7,044 bases of DNA from contig JBHOQW010000222.1 in NCBI GenBank assembly GCA_042408665.1, positions 1-7,044 on the forward strand, written 5' to 3'. Positions 1 through 5,900 of this stretch are shown here, in pieces. The DNA comes from CAUJGQ01 sp042408665 (lineage in GTDB: Bacteria > Chloroflexota > Dehalococcoidia > CAUJGQ01). The position numbers were made by a program, and so were the translations under genes. Within the stretch, counting starts at the first letter, position 1, and the number at the start of each line of letters is the position of its first letter. Under the pieces are notes generated by a model, which was not told the DNA's origin, ran no database searches, and saw only the letters and a program-made list of their open reading frames with translations.

Positions 1-278
1 GTCTGGGTGAGCATGTCCGCGCCGCCGGCCAGCGCCTGCAGGTCCAGCTCCAGCCCCTGCTCGCGGAAGTAGCCGCGCTCGATGCCCACGAAGAAGGGGG
101 CGTAAATGAGGATGGGGATGTAGCCGACGGTGACCTTCTGCGGCGTGCTGGGCTGCGCCGCGCCCGGCTGAGCGGTGCCGGTCGGCGCCTGAGCAACCTC
201 TGAGCGGCCGCCGCAGGCGCCGGCCAGGAGCGCGGCGAGCAGCGTGAGGGTGAGGAACGCGCGTGGCATGCGTGGCAT
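1..278 (-). CDS. ABC transporter substrate-binding lipoprotein, NMT1/THI5/SsuA-like (N-terminal part only)
   Basis: Translating the minus strand from the ATG at 278 gives 92 complete residues with no stop up to the window edge, so the C-terminal part lies outside. Residues 1-21 form a signal peptide: Arg3/Arg6, then a Leu/Ala-rich core ending LLAGAC, with Cys22 as the lipid-modified residue. The -3 position is Ala, so the lipobox is near-canonical rather than perfect. Residues 23-47 are a Gly/Pro/Ala/Gln/Thr-rich linker, typical of a tethered binding protein. From residue 48 the chain reads KVTVGYIPILIYAPFFVGIERGY followed by FREQGLELDLQ. This is the first beta-alpha-beta unit of the NMT1/THI5-like periplasmic-binding fold, used for sulfonates, nitrate, thiamine or pyrimidine precursors and riboflavin; the substrate cannot be told from this piece. 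The first ATG (278) is preferred over the one at 269 because a GGGGGG Shine-Dalgarno-like run (285-290) sits 6 nt upstream. The gene starts 15 nt after the tetR stop, so co-transcription with tetR is likely, and the importer permease and ATPase probably lie beyond position 1. Confidence 0.88.
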   Translation of the reverse strand, partial: MPRMPRAFLTLTLLAALLAGACGGRSEVAQAPTGTAQPGAAQPSTPQKVTVGYIPILIYAPFFVGIERGYFREQGLELDLQALAGGADMLTQ

Positions 279-293
279 GGACGACCCCCCGGT

Positions 294-899
294 TCAGGAT
301 TGGGGCAGGCCGGCGCTGCGGGCGAGCAGCAGACGCAACGCCGGGTAGGCGTCTTCCAACCGCTCCGGCCGGCCGGTGAGCAGCCAGCGCACGGTCACCT
401 CGTGCACGGCACCGAACCAAGCGGTGGCGGCCAGCTCGGTGTCGAGGGGCGGGATGACGCCCTGGGCCACGGCATCGTCCAGGTGGCGCTGGATCAGGGC
501 GATGAAGCGGGCGCGCTGCTCCATCATGGCGGCGTTGAACTCGCGGCCGGCGCCCATGGCCTCCACGAGGAACAGCCGCGCCAGGGCACGGTGCCCGGCA
601 AAGGTGCGCAGCACGGTGAGCAGGGCGGCGTCGCCGCGCGCCACCGGGTCGGGCGCCTGGGCCATGGCCTCTTCCAGACGGTTGATGAGCAGGGTCCCCA
701 TCTGGTGCAGGAGGGCAAGGAAGATGGCCTGCTTGTTGGGGAAGTGAAAGTAGACGCCGCCCTTCGAGGTCTCGGCCTCGGCGGCGATGTCGTCCACCAG
801 CGCGTCGCGGTAGCCCTTGCGCGCGAACACGCGGATGCCGGCCTCCAGGATGCGCTGGCGCCGGGCGCGGCTGCGTTCCTGCTCCGGCTCGTGCGGCAT
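294..899 (-). CDS. TetR/AcrR-family transcriptional repressor
   Basis: This is a 201-residue DNA-binding regulator. Residues 9-60 form the TetR N-terminal domain. Helix 1 is in RRQRILEAGIRVFARKGY, and the helix-turn-helix falls around residues 34-53, with the recognition helix in ETSKGGVYFHFPNK and the usual NK/F transition into the ligand-binding domain. Residues 60-195 are the variable all-alpha ligand and dimerisation domain (hydrophobic, Arg-rich, VEAMGAG near the middle). The length is normal for the family. An in-frame GTG at 950 would add 17 residues, but I start at ATG 899. An AGAGGG Shine-Dalgarno lies 6 nt upstream, the product then begins just before the conserved domain, and the longer form would place the operator palindrome inside the coding region. 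The family normally represses its own promoter and neighbouring genes and releases DNA on binding a small molecule. Here the likely targets are itself and the downstream binding-protein gene. The inducer is unknown; the transporter substrate is a reasonable guess. Confidence 0.93.
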   Translation of the reverse strand: MPHEPEQERSRARRQRILEAGIRVFARKGYRDALVDDIAAEAETSKGGVYFHFPNKQAIFLALLHQMGTLLINRLEEAMAQAPDPVARGDAALLTVLRTFAGHRALARLFLVEAMGAGREFNAAMMEQRARFIALIQRHLDDAVAQGVIPPLDTELAATAWFGAVHEVTVRWLLTGRPERLEDAYPALRLLLARSAGLPQS

Positions 900-905
900 C
901 GCCCG

Positions 906-911
906 CCCTCT
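906..911 (-). promoter_or_regulatory. Ribosome binding site fixing the tetR start at 899
   Basis: The minus strand reads AGAGGG, then 6 nt, then ATG. This is the best Shine-Dalgarno in front of any in-frame start of tetR and argues for the 201-residue product over the 17-residue-longer GTG form starting at 950. Confidence 0.6.
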
Positions 912-919
912 GAAAAATC

Positions 920-937
920 CGACCGACATGTCGGTCG
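920..937. promoter_or_regulatory. Probable TetR operator: perfect 18-bp palindrome
   Basis: CGACCGACATGTCGGTCG is a perfect 18-bp palindrome, two CGACCGACA half-sites with no spacer. It is centred 29-30 bp upstream of the tetR ATG at 899. Length, symmetry and position match a classical TetR-family autoregulatory operator. An AT-rich candidate -10 element (AATAAA on the minus strand, 945-940) sits directly beside it, so a bound dimer would cover the transcription start. No convincing -35 hexamer is visible, so the promoter itself is a weak call. That the TetR protein binds this site is inferred from position and symmetry. Confidence 0.8.
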
Positions 938-999
938 TGTTTATTCTCACGAATCTGGGCGGTAGAGGGAAGAGGGGACGGCGCGGGCCGCTGACCGCG

Positions 1000-1206
1000 T
1001 CAGGCGGGCTGGACGCCAGGACCGGAGCGGCTCAGGCGCGGCCGCCAGCCCTGGGCACGCAGCGCGGCGACGAGGTCTCGGGTGGAGCGGTAGCGGTGAC
1101 CGGTTGTGCACCACCAGGTAGGGGCGCCGGGCGCGGCGTCCAACGCCAGGGCGGCCCCGCAGGCGGGGCAGCCGGGCAACCAGCCGGCAGGGAAAGAGCG
1201 CATCAT
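1000..1206 (-). CDS. Small zinc-ribbon-like protein (68 aa, CxxC...CxxxH)
   Basis: I do not recognise a named family. The 68-residue product has a clear metal-site pattern: Cys13-x2-Cys16 in GCPACGAAL and Cys33-x3-His37 in WWCTTGHRY, 16 residues apart. This is what a one-domain zinc ribbon or treble-clef-like knuckle would use. A short amphipathic helix follows (STRDLVAALRAQGW, 41-54), then a basic, Pro-rich tail. The CxxC...CxxGH arrangement resembles small zinc fragments that pair a zinc ribbon with a W-x-C-x-x-GH strand; the resemblance is from memory. Start choice: the paired ATG-ATG at 1206/1203 is preceded by GGGAGG with a 7-nt spacer, whereas upstream in-frame ATGs at 1248 and 1236 lack a comparable site. 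The gene lies upstream of tetR on the same strand, about 100 bp away with the tetR operator between, and is divergent from the flavin-reductase gene. The overlapping opposite-strand open frame has no domain features. Possible roles are nucleic-acid or protein binding; none is shown. Confidence 0.7.
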   Translation of the reverse strand: MMRSFPAGWLPGCPACGAALALDAAPGAPTWWCTTGHRYRSTRDLVAALRAQGWRPRLSRSGPGVQPA

Positions 1207-1213
1207 GGTCGCG

Positions 1214-1219
1214 CCTCCC
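1214..1219 (-). promoter_or_regulatory. Ribosome binding site deciding the start of the zinc-ribbon protein
   Basis: GGGAGG on the minus strand lies 7 nt before the ATG at 1206. It favours the 68-residue product over the 82-residue version starting at 1248. Confidence 0.6.
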
Positions 1220-1355
1220 GGCACGTAGGGGGCCATAGGATACGCCATCAGGGCCGGCCGTGCACTCGCCCTGTGCGTGGAATCGGCAGGCGCACCGGTC
1301 GGTATCGGCCGCGCGCCGTCACCGAGAGCGGGCAGCGCGTCCGCCGCGCAGGCCG

Positions 1356-1361
1356 TATACT
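1356..1361 (+). promoter_or_regulatory. Candidate -10 box of the flavin-reductase gene
   Basis: TATACT matches the sigma-70-type TATAAT consensus at 5 of 6 positions and stands out in a GC-rich background. It would give a transcript start near 1368 and a leader of about 28 nt before the ATG at 1396. No good -35 hexamer occurs at 16-18 bp upstream, so the promoter may need an activator or a different sigma factor. Confidence 0.45.
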
Positions 1362-1395
1362 CAGGCGCGACGACGCTGTGTGAAGGAGGAGCGCT

Positions 1396-1881
1396 ATGGA
1401 CGAGCGGGCCGAAGCCGCTAAGAAGGCCGCGCTGCTCATGATCCCCTACGGGCTGTACGTGCTCGGCACGCGCGAAGAGGACGAGATCAACGCCGGCACC
1501 ATCAACTGGGTGACCCAGTGCTCATTCAAGCCGCCGCTGGTAGCGATGGGCGTCAAGGTCGACAGCCGCTTGTACGCCATGCTCAAGGCCTCGGGCGTGT
1601 TCGCCCTCTCGTTCCTGGAGAGTGGACAGCGGGACCTGGCCTTCGCCTTCTTCCGCCCGGCCAAGGTGGAGGGCGACCGCATCAGCGGTTACGTCTACGA
1701 GCGCTACGAGACGGGCGCCCCGGTCATCGCCGACGCGCCCGCCTGGGTAGAGGGCCGCGTGGTGGGCGAGGTCGCCGTTGGCGACCATAGCTGCGTGGTG
1801 GGGGAGATCACCAACGCCGGCCTCAAGCGCGAGGCGCGCATCCTCACCCTGGAGGAGTGCGGCGTCAAGTACGGCGGCTGA
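1396..1881 (+). CDS. Flavin-reductase-like (FMN-binding split-barrel) domain protein
   Basis: The 161-residue product is about the size of a single flavin_reductase-like domain. These proteins bind FMN or FAD and either reduce free flavin with NAD(P)H or act as flavoredoxin-like electron carriers. Visible family features are the first strand and loop MIPYGLYVLGTREEDEINAG (residues 15-34), then TINWVTQCSFKPPLVAMGVK (35-54) with the T-x-N-W-V-T-Q-x-S-F-x-P-P-L flavin-phosphate loop, then a helix and FALSFLESGQRDLAFAFF (69-86). VVGEVAVGDHSCVVGEI (about 125-141) is the G-D-H-x-x-x-x-G-E-I motif near the C-terminus. The start is firm: GGAGG within AAGGAGGA (1383-1390) lies 6 nt before the ATG. It appears to be a single-gene unit: its own -10 box upstream, and a 13-bp hairpin 33 nt after the stop. 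The electron donor and acceptor are not deducible, and no partner oxygenase is in the window. Confidence 0.9.
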   Translation: MDERAEAAKKAALLMIPYGLYVLGTREEDEINAGTINWVTQCSFKPPLVAMGVKVDSRLYAMLKASGVFALSFLESGQRDLAFAFFRPAKVEGDRISGYVYERYETGAPVIADAPAWVEGRVVGEVAVGDHSCVVGEITNAGLKREARILTLEECGVKYGG

Positions 1882-1914
1882 GCCTTCCGCCGCCAGCGGT
1901 GCACCTCACGGTCC

Positions 1915-1952
1915 GCGCGCCCGTGCCACCGCGTCCTCCGGCACGGGCGCGC
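1915..1952. terminator. Perfect 13-bp inverted repeat, probable terminator after the flavin-reductase gene
   Basis: GCGCGCCCGTGCC (1915-1927) and GGCACGGGCGCGC (1940-1952) are exact reverse complements separated by a 12-nt loop. The hairpin begins 33 nt past the stop codon at 1879-1881. The stem is very GC-rich, but no T-tract follows (next bases CATCGCTCACC). A canonical intrinsic terminator is therefore not fully met, although U-less hairpins are common after genes in high-GC bacteria. Confidence 0.6.
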
Positions 1953-2027
1953 CATCGCTCACCAGATCGGCATCCCCGCGGTACCTTTGGCCGGTCCATC
2001 TCCGTCCGCGCAGCCCGTGATCTCCTC

Positions 2028-2075
2028 CCGCCCGCGGCGCACCCTGAAGGACGTCCCGGTGCGTCACGCGGGCGG
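2028..2075. other. Composite hairpin (9-bp + 6-bp stems), possible second terminator or structured RNA element
   Basis: The outer stem CCGCCCGCG (2028-2036) pairs perfectly with CGCGGGCGG (2067-2075). After a small asymmetric internal loop (G2037 versus TCA 2064-2066), the inner stem CGCACC (2038-2043) pairs with GGTGCG (2058-2063). The 14-nt apical loop contains the palindrome GGACGTCC (2049-2056). Only TTGATGAATTG follows, so there is no T-run. It sits immediately before the AT-rich promoter zone of the ABC genes and could insulate that promoter from upstream read-through. Confidence 0.5.
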
Positions 2076-2146
2076 TTGATGAATTGCAGGGTGTTCATGG
2101 ATATTTATGAAGTGTGAGTTAATTTCAATCATGTCGGAATTGAAAC
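2076..2146 (+). promoter_or_regulatory. AT-rich promoter/operator zone of the ABC exporter genes
   Basis: This is the most AT-rich stretch in the window, so a promoter is expected here. One pairing is TTGCAG (2084-2089) with TATGAA (2106-2111) at 16 bp; TTGATG (2076-2081) with GATATT (2100-2105) at 18 bp is an alternative. Two inverted repeats overlap it. TTCAT-N8-ATGAA (2094-2111) covers the candidate -10. TTTCAAT-N9-ATTGAAA (2123-2145) lies just downstream and looks like an operator of a dimeric regulator. The spacer of the second repeat includes CATGTCGG, the same 8 bases found in the tetR operator. Exact promoter elements are uncertain. Confidence 0.5.
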
Positions 2147-2171
2147 AGCAGACCGGCTGAGGAGCTGGGAG

Positions 2172-2912
2172 ATGGTAAGCGTGAAGGCGCGCGGGCAGGA
2201 GCCCGCGCCGGACCTGGCGAGCGCGACGATCATCGAGGCGGGGGATGTGGTCAAGACGTACAACACGGGCGATGTGCAGGTGCGGGCGCTGCGCGGCGTG
2301 TCGCTGACCGTGGCGCGCGGCGAGATGGTGGCGATCATGGGCCCCTCCGGCTGCGGCAAGACCACGCTGCTCAACTGCCTGAGCGGCCTGGACACGGTGG
2401 ACGCCGGTGTGGTGCGGATCGCCGGCACGGACCTTAACCGCCTCTCGGACAACGCCAAAACGGCGTTCCGCGCCCGGCACATGGGCTTCATCTTCCAGTT
2501 CTACAACCTGCTGCCCGTCCTCTCCGCCGTGGAGAACGTAGAGCTGCCGCTCATCGTCGCGGGTGTGGGGGCCCGTGACGCGCGGGCGCGGGCGCTGGCG
2601 GCGCTGGAGCAGGTGGGGCTGCGCGAGTGGGCCAACCACCGCCCGGCCCAGCTCTCCGGGGGCCAGCGCCAGCGCGTCACCATCGCGCGGGCGTTGGTCA
2701 ACACCCCGGCTATTGTCTGGGCGGACGAGCCCACCGGCGACCTCGACTCCCAGACCGCGGACGAGATCATGGCCCTGATGGAGCGGCTCAACCGCGAGCA
2801 CGGCCAGACCTTTGTGATCGTCACCCACGACGCCGGCATCGGCGCCCGCTGCCACCGCATCGTGCGCATGCGCGACGGCCAGATCGTGGGTGAGGAGCGG
2901 CCGGCCCGCTGA
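2172..2912 (+). CDS. ABC transporter ATP-binding protein, LolD/MacB (FtsE-like) class
   Basis: This 246-residue cytoplasmic ATPase powers the adjacent FtsX-type permease. All nucleotide-binding motifs are intact: Walker A GPSGCGKTT (57-65), Q-loop Gln109 in FIFQFYNLLP, signature LSGGQ (161-165), Walker B IVWADE with catalytic Glu186, D-loop GDLD (189-192), and switch His219 in VTHD. The Q-loop context FQFYNLLPVLSAVENVELPL and the ADEPTGDLDSQT stretch are characteristic of the LolD/MacB/FtsE group that partners four-helix FtsX/MacB permeases. Residues 1-18 are an extra polar N-terminal tail ahead of the first strand. The start ATG has GAGGAG (2159-2164) 7 nt upstream. The permease gene begins 36 bp after this stop, so the two genes form an operon. 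Transport of lipoproteins, lipids, peptides or antibiotics is typical of the class; the substrate cannot be read from the ATPase. Confidence 0.96.
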   Translation: MVSVKARGQEPAPDLASATIIEAGDVVKTYNTGDVQVRALRGVSLTVARGEMVAIMGPSGCGKTTLLNCLSGLDTVDAGVVRIAGTDLNRLSDNAKTAFRARHMGFIFQFYNLLPVLSAVENVELPLIVAGVGARDARARALAALEQVGLREWANHRPAQLSGGQRQRVTIARALVNTPAIVWADEPTGDLDSQTADEIMALMERLNREHGQTFVIVTHDAGIGARCHRIVRMRDGQIVGEERPAR

Positions 2913-2914
2913 GG

Positions 2915-2948
2915 CGTCGCCCGCCCTCCGACCGGGAGGTCCCCGACG
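2915..2948 (+). promoter_or_regulatory. Possible hairpin covering the permease ribosome binding site
   Basis: Between the ATPase stop (2910-2912) and the permease ATG (2949), CGTCG (2915-2919) can pair with CGACG (2944-2948), and CCTCC (2925-2929) with GGAGG (2935-2939). The second pair buries the GGGAGG Shine-Dalgarno (2934-2939), which lies 9 nt before the ATG. Ribosomes ending on the ATPase gene would stop right at the base of the stem, which is compatible with translational coupling. In such GC-rich DNA short stems arise easily by chance. Confidence 0.35.
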
Positions 2949-5900
2949 ATGAACGAACTGTTCGGTATCCCCATGACCGCGATCATGTGGGTCCTGCTCG
3001 CGATCTTCAGCGCCTGCATGGCCGCCGTAGCGGCGATCTTCCTCACCAACCGCACCATGTTCCGCGTGGGCCTGCGCAACATCCCCCGTCGCCGCGCCCA
3101 GTCCACGCTGGTGGTGCTCGGTCTGATGTTGGCTACCCTGATCATCACCGCCGCCTTCACCACCGGCGACACGCTGGACTACTCCATCACCAGCGGTGTC
3201 TACGACAACCTCCAGCGCACCGACCTGCGCCTCAACTTCCGGGGCGATGGCGGCGGGGACGCGGCCGGTGGCCAGATCTATACCGACGCCGGCGTGGTGG
3301 ATCGGCTGCGCACCGCGTTCGTCGACGACCCGGACATCGCCGGCTTCTTCCCCTTCTTGTTTGAGCCGCTGCCGGTCCTCAACCAGGATACGCGCCTGGC
3401 CGAACCGGTCGTGGTGCTGGCCGGCATCGACCCCCAGGCGCTGGCCCGGTTTGGCGGGCTGCGCCTGGCCCGGGGCGGCCACGCCAACCTGACCGCGCTG
3501 GGCGAGGACGAGGTGCTGGTGAGCGAGCGAGCGGCGGCACGGCTCAACGCCCGCCCCGGTCACACCCTGCTGGTCTACGCCCAGGGACAGCCGCACGCGC
3601 TGCGCGTGGCCGAGGTCGTCAAGGATGAGCTGGCCAGCGGCGTGCTCGGCTTCGGCGGGCCGGACGTGCCCGGCGGCATGGCGGCACGCCTCACCACCGT
3701 GCAGCGCATCACCGGCCATCCCGGCCAGATCAACTCCGTGAGCGTGGCCCTCAAAGGCGAGGGGCGCGAGACGGTGATGCGCTCTGGCCCGGCGGCGAAA
3801 CGGTTGGAGGACTACCTCACCAGCCCCAGCGGCCGTGCGGCGCTCGGCCTAGGCGACCTGCGCGCCCGCGTAGACACGGCCAAAGCGGACGGCGTCAAGG
3901 AGGCCGAGACCTTCGGCAACTTGTTCACCACGTTCTTCCTGGTGCTCGGCCTGTTCTCCATCGCCGCCGGGGTGCTGCTGATTTTTATGATCTTCGTCAT
4001 GCTGGCAGCCGAGCGGCGCACGGAGATGGGCATGGCGCGTGCCATCGGTATCCAGCGACTGCACCTGGTGCAGGCCTTCGTCACCGAGGGCATGGCCTAC
4101 AACCTGCTGGCCGGCGCGGTGGGTGCCGCGCTGGGCGTGGGCACCGCCTTTCTGCTGGTGGTGGGCGGCGCGCGGCTGGTGGCCGGCGAGGAGCTGTCGT
4201 TCTTCACCCCGCACGTCACCGTGCGCTCGCTGGTGGTCAGCTACTGCCTGGGGGTGGTGCTCACCTTCGTCACGGTCGTGATCTCCTCCTTCCGCGTCAG
4301 CCGTCTGAACATCGTGGCCGCCATCCGCGGCACTGACGACCACCGGCCGCGGGAGGGGCGGCGGCGCACGCGCTGGCGCTGGGTACTGCTGGGCCTGCCG
4401 GCGCTGGTCGTGCCGCCGCTGGGCCTGTACTGGCTGCTGCGCAAGGGGTTCGGCCTGCCCTGGGCGTGGATCGTGGGCCCGCTTGGGCTGGCGCTGGGCG
4501 GGCTGCTCATGGCCCTGGGCCGGGCCAGCGGGCAATTGTTCCCCTTCTCGCTGGGCATCAGCCTGCTGCCGCTGGCGGCCGCCGCCTTGGCCCGCGACTT
4601 CCGCGTCCCCGCCCGCGTCACCTGGAGCGCCGTGGGAGGACTCCTGGCCGTCTACTGGCTGATGCCGGGCAGCCTGCACGACCGTCTGTTCGGCAAGATG
4701 AACGGCAACATCGAGATGTTCGTGCTGTCCGGCATCATGATCGTCACCGGCTTCACGTTGCTGCTCGTGTTCAACGCCCGCCTCCTCACACGGCTGGTCG
4801 CACCGGGCGGCGCCGGCGCCGCCCGCACCCCGCTCCTGCTCACCGCCCTGGCCGCGCTGGCGGCGGGACTCGGCGCCGCGCTGGGCGACCGAGGCGGCGG
4901 CCTGGGCCAGCTCTGCTATCTGGTCGCGGCGCTCACGGCTGCAATGGCGGCCCTGTCGCTGGCCGCGCTGCGCTTCCCGCTCCTGGTGCCCGCGTTCAAG
5001 ATGGGCATCGCCTACCCTCTGGCCAACCGCTTCCGCACGGGCATGACCATCGCCATGTTCTCGCTGATCGTTTTCTCGATCACCATGATGAGCGTGCTGA
5101 ACGCCAACTTCAGCGCGCTGTTCTCCGGCGAGGAGGCGCGCGGTGGCTGGGATGTGACCGTGGATACCAACCGCAACAACCCCGTGCCGGACCTGGCGGC
5201 CGCACTGCGCGATGAGGGGTCGCTCGATCCCGGTGTGATCGCTCAGACAGCACGCACCACCGGGGAGTTCGGCGCGCAGGAGGCGCGTCTGGCGGGCGGT
5301 GGCACGTGGCTGCGCTACCCCGTGCGCGCCGGCGACGACGCCTTCTTCGCCGCCAACCAGGCCAAACTGGACCTGCGCGCCCGCGGCTACGCTAGCGACC
5401 GCGACGTGTTTGAGGCGGTGCGCACCCAGCCCAACCTGGCCCTGATCGACATCCTGGCCGTGCCGAACAACGGCAACTTCGGCGCCGCCTCGGACCTGTT
5501 CAAGCTCACCGGCCTGACGACGAACGATAAGGAGTTCGACCCGATCCCGGTGGAGGTGCGCGACCCGGTCACCGGTCGGCAGGGCACGCTCACGGTGATC
5601 GGCGTGTTCTCGTCCAAGATCCCGCAGCGGGTGCTGTTCGGTCTGTACACCAGCGAGCGCTCGTACGCCCAGATCTTCGGTCCGCCCGAGTACCGTCGCT
5701 TCTACCTGCGCCTGCAGCCGGGGGCCGACAGCGACGCGGTGGCGAAAGGGATCAAGGCGGCGTTGGTGACGCGAGGCGTGCAGGCCCGCTCCATCGCCAA
5801 AGACATCGACGAGCAGATGCGGCTGGGTCGCGGCTTCAACCGCGTCTTTCAGGCGTTTATGGGGCTGGGGCTGTTCGTGGGCATCGCGGCGCTGGGGGTG

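Larger units (their letters stand above)
1207..1395. other. Divergent intergenic region between zinc-ribbon and flavin-reductase genes
   Basis: This 189-bp stretch must hold the promoters of both flanking genes. For the plus-strand gene a TATACT -10 is clear (listed separately). For the minus-strand gene only a weak TATCCT (complement of 1237-1242) is visible, with no good -35. The segment is GC-rich and contains several CGG/CCG-rich short repeats (for example ACCGGTCGGT at 1294-1303). These share a GGTCGG core with the tetR operator but form no comparable long palindrome. I see no small coding region with a convincing ribosome binding site here. Confidence 0.5.
1882..2171. other. 290-bp gene-free region with successive hairpins and an AT-rich promoter zone
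   Basis: This region contains no credible coding sequence. A plus-strand open frame crossing it (1857-2117) starts inside the flavin-reductase gene, runs through both hairpins and lacks a ribosome site. From left to right it holds a perfect 13-bp inverted repeat (1915-1952), a weaker 7-bp stem with one G-U pair (GATCGGC 1965-1971 with GCCGGTC 1990-1996), a composite hairpin (2028-2075), and then an abrupt shift to AT-rich sequence (about 2076-2145) with two short inverted repeats before the ABC ATPase gene. The simplest reading is terminator plus promoter. The middle part could also be a structured leader or small RNA. Confidence 0.6.

Noticed and set aside
300..965. Plus-strand open frame opposite tetR
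   Set aside because: The TetR domain on the other strand is unambiguous; this frame has low-complexity Gly/His/Gln composition and no domain.
817..1383. Plus-strand 188-codon frame opposite the zinc-ribbon gene
   Set aside because: It starts inside tetR, crosses the operator, is very Arg/Gly-rich and has no ribosome site or domain; the minus-strand product has conserved-looking metal ligands.
1857..2117. Plus-strand 86-codon frame in the intergenic region
   Set aside because: It begins within the flavin-reductase gene, runs through both hairpins, is Pro/Arg-rich, and lacks a ribosome binding site.
2139..2146. ATTGAAAC, the typical 3' end of many CRISPR repeats
   Set aside because: It occurs once, with no repeat-spacer periodicity and no cas genes; it is better read as half of the inverted repeat at 2123-2145.
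2064..3719. 551-codon minus-strand open frame opposite the ABC ATPase and permease start
   Set aside because: It lies antisense to two genes with complete motifs, its composition is His/Gln/Arg/Gly-rich without domains, and long antisense frames are expected in GC-rich coding DNA.
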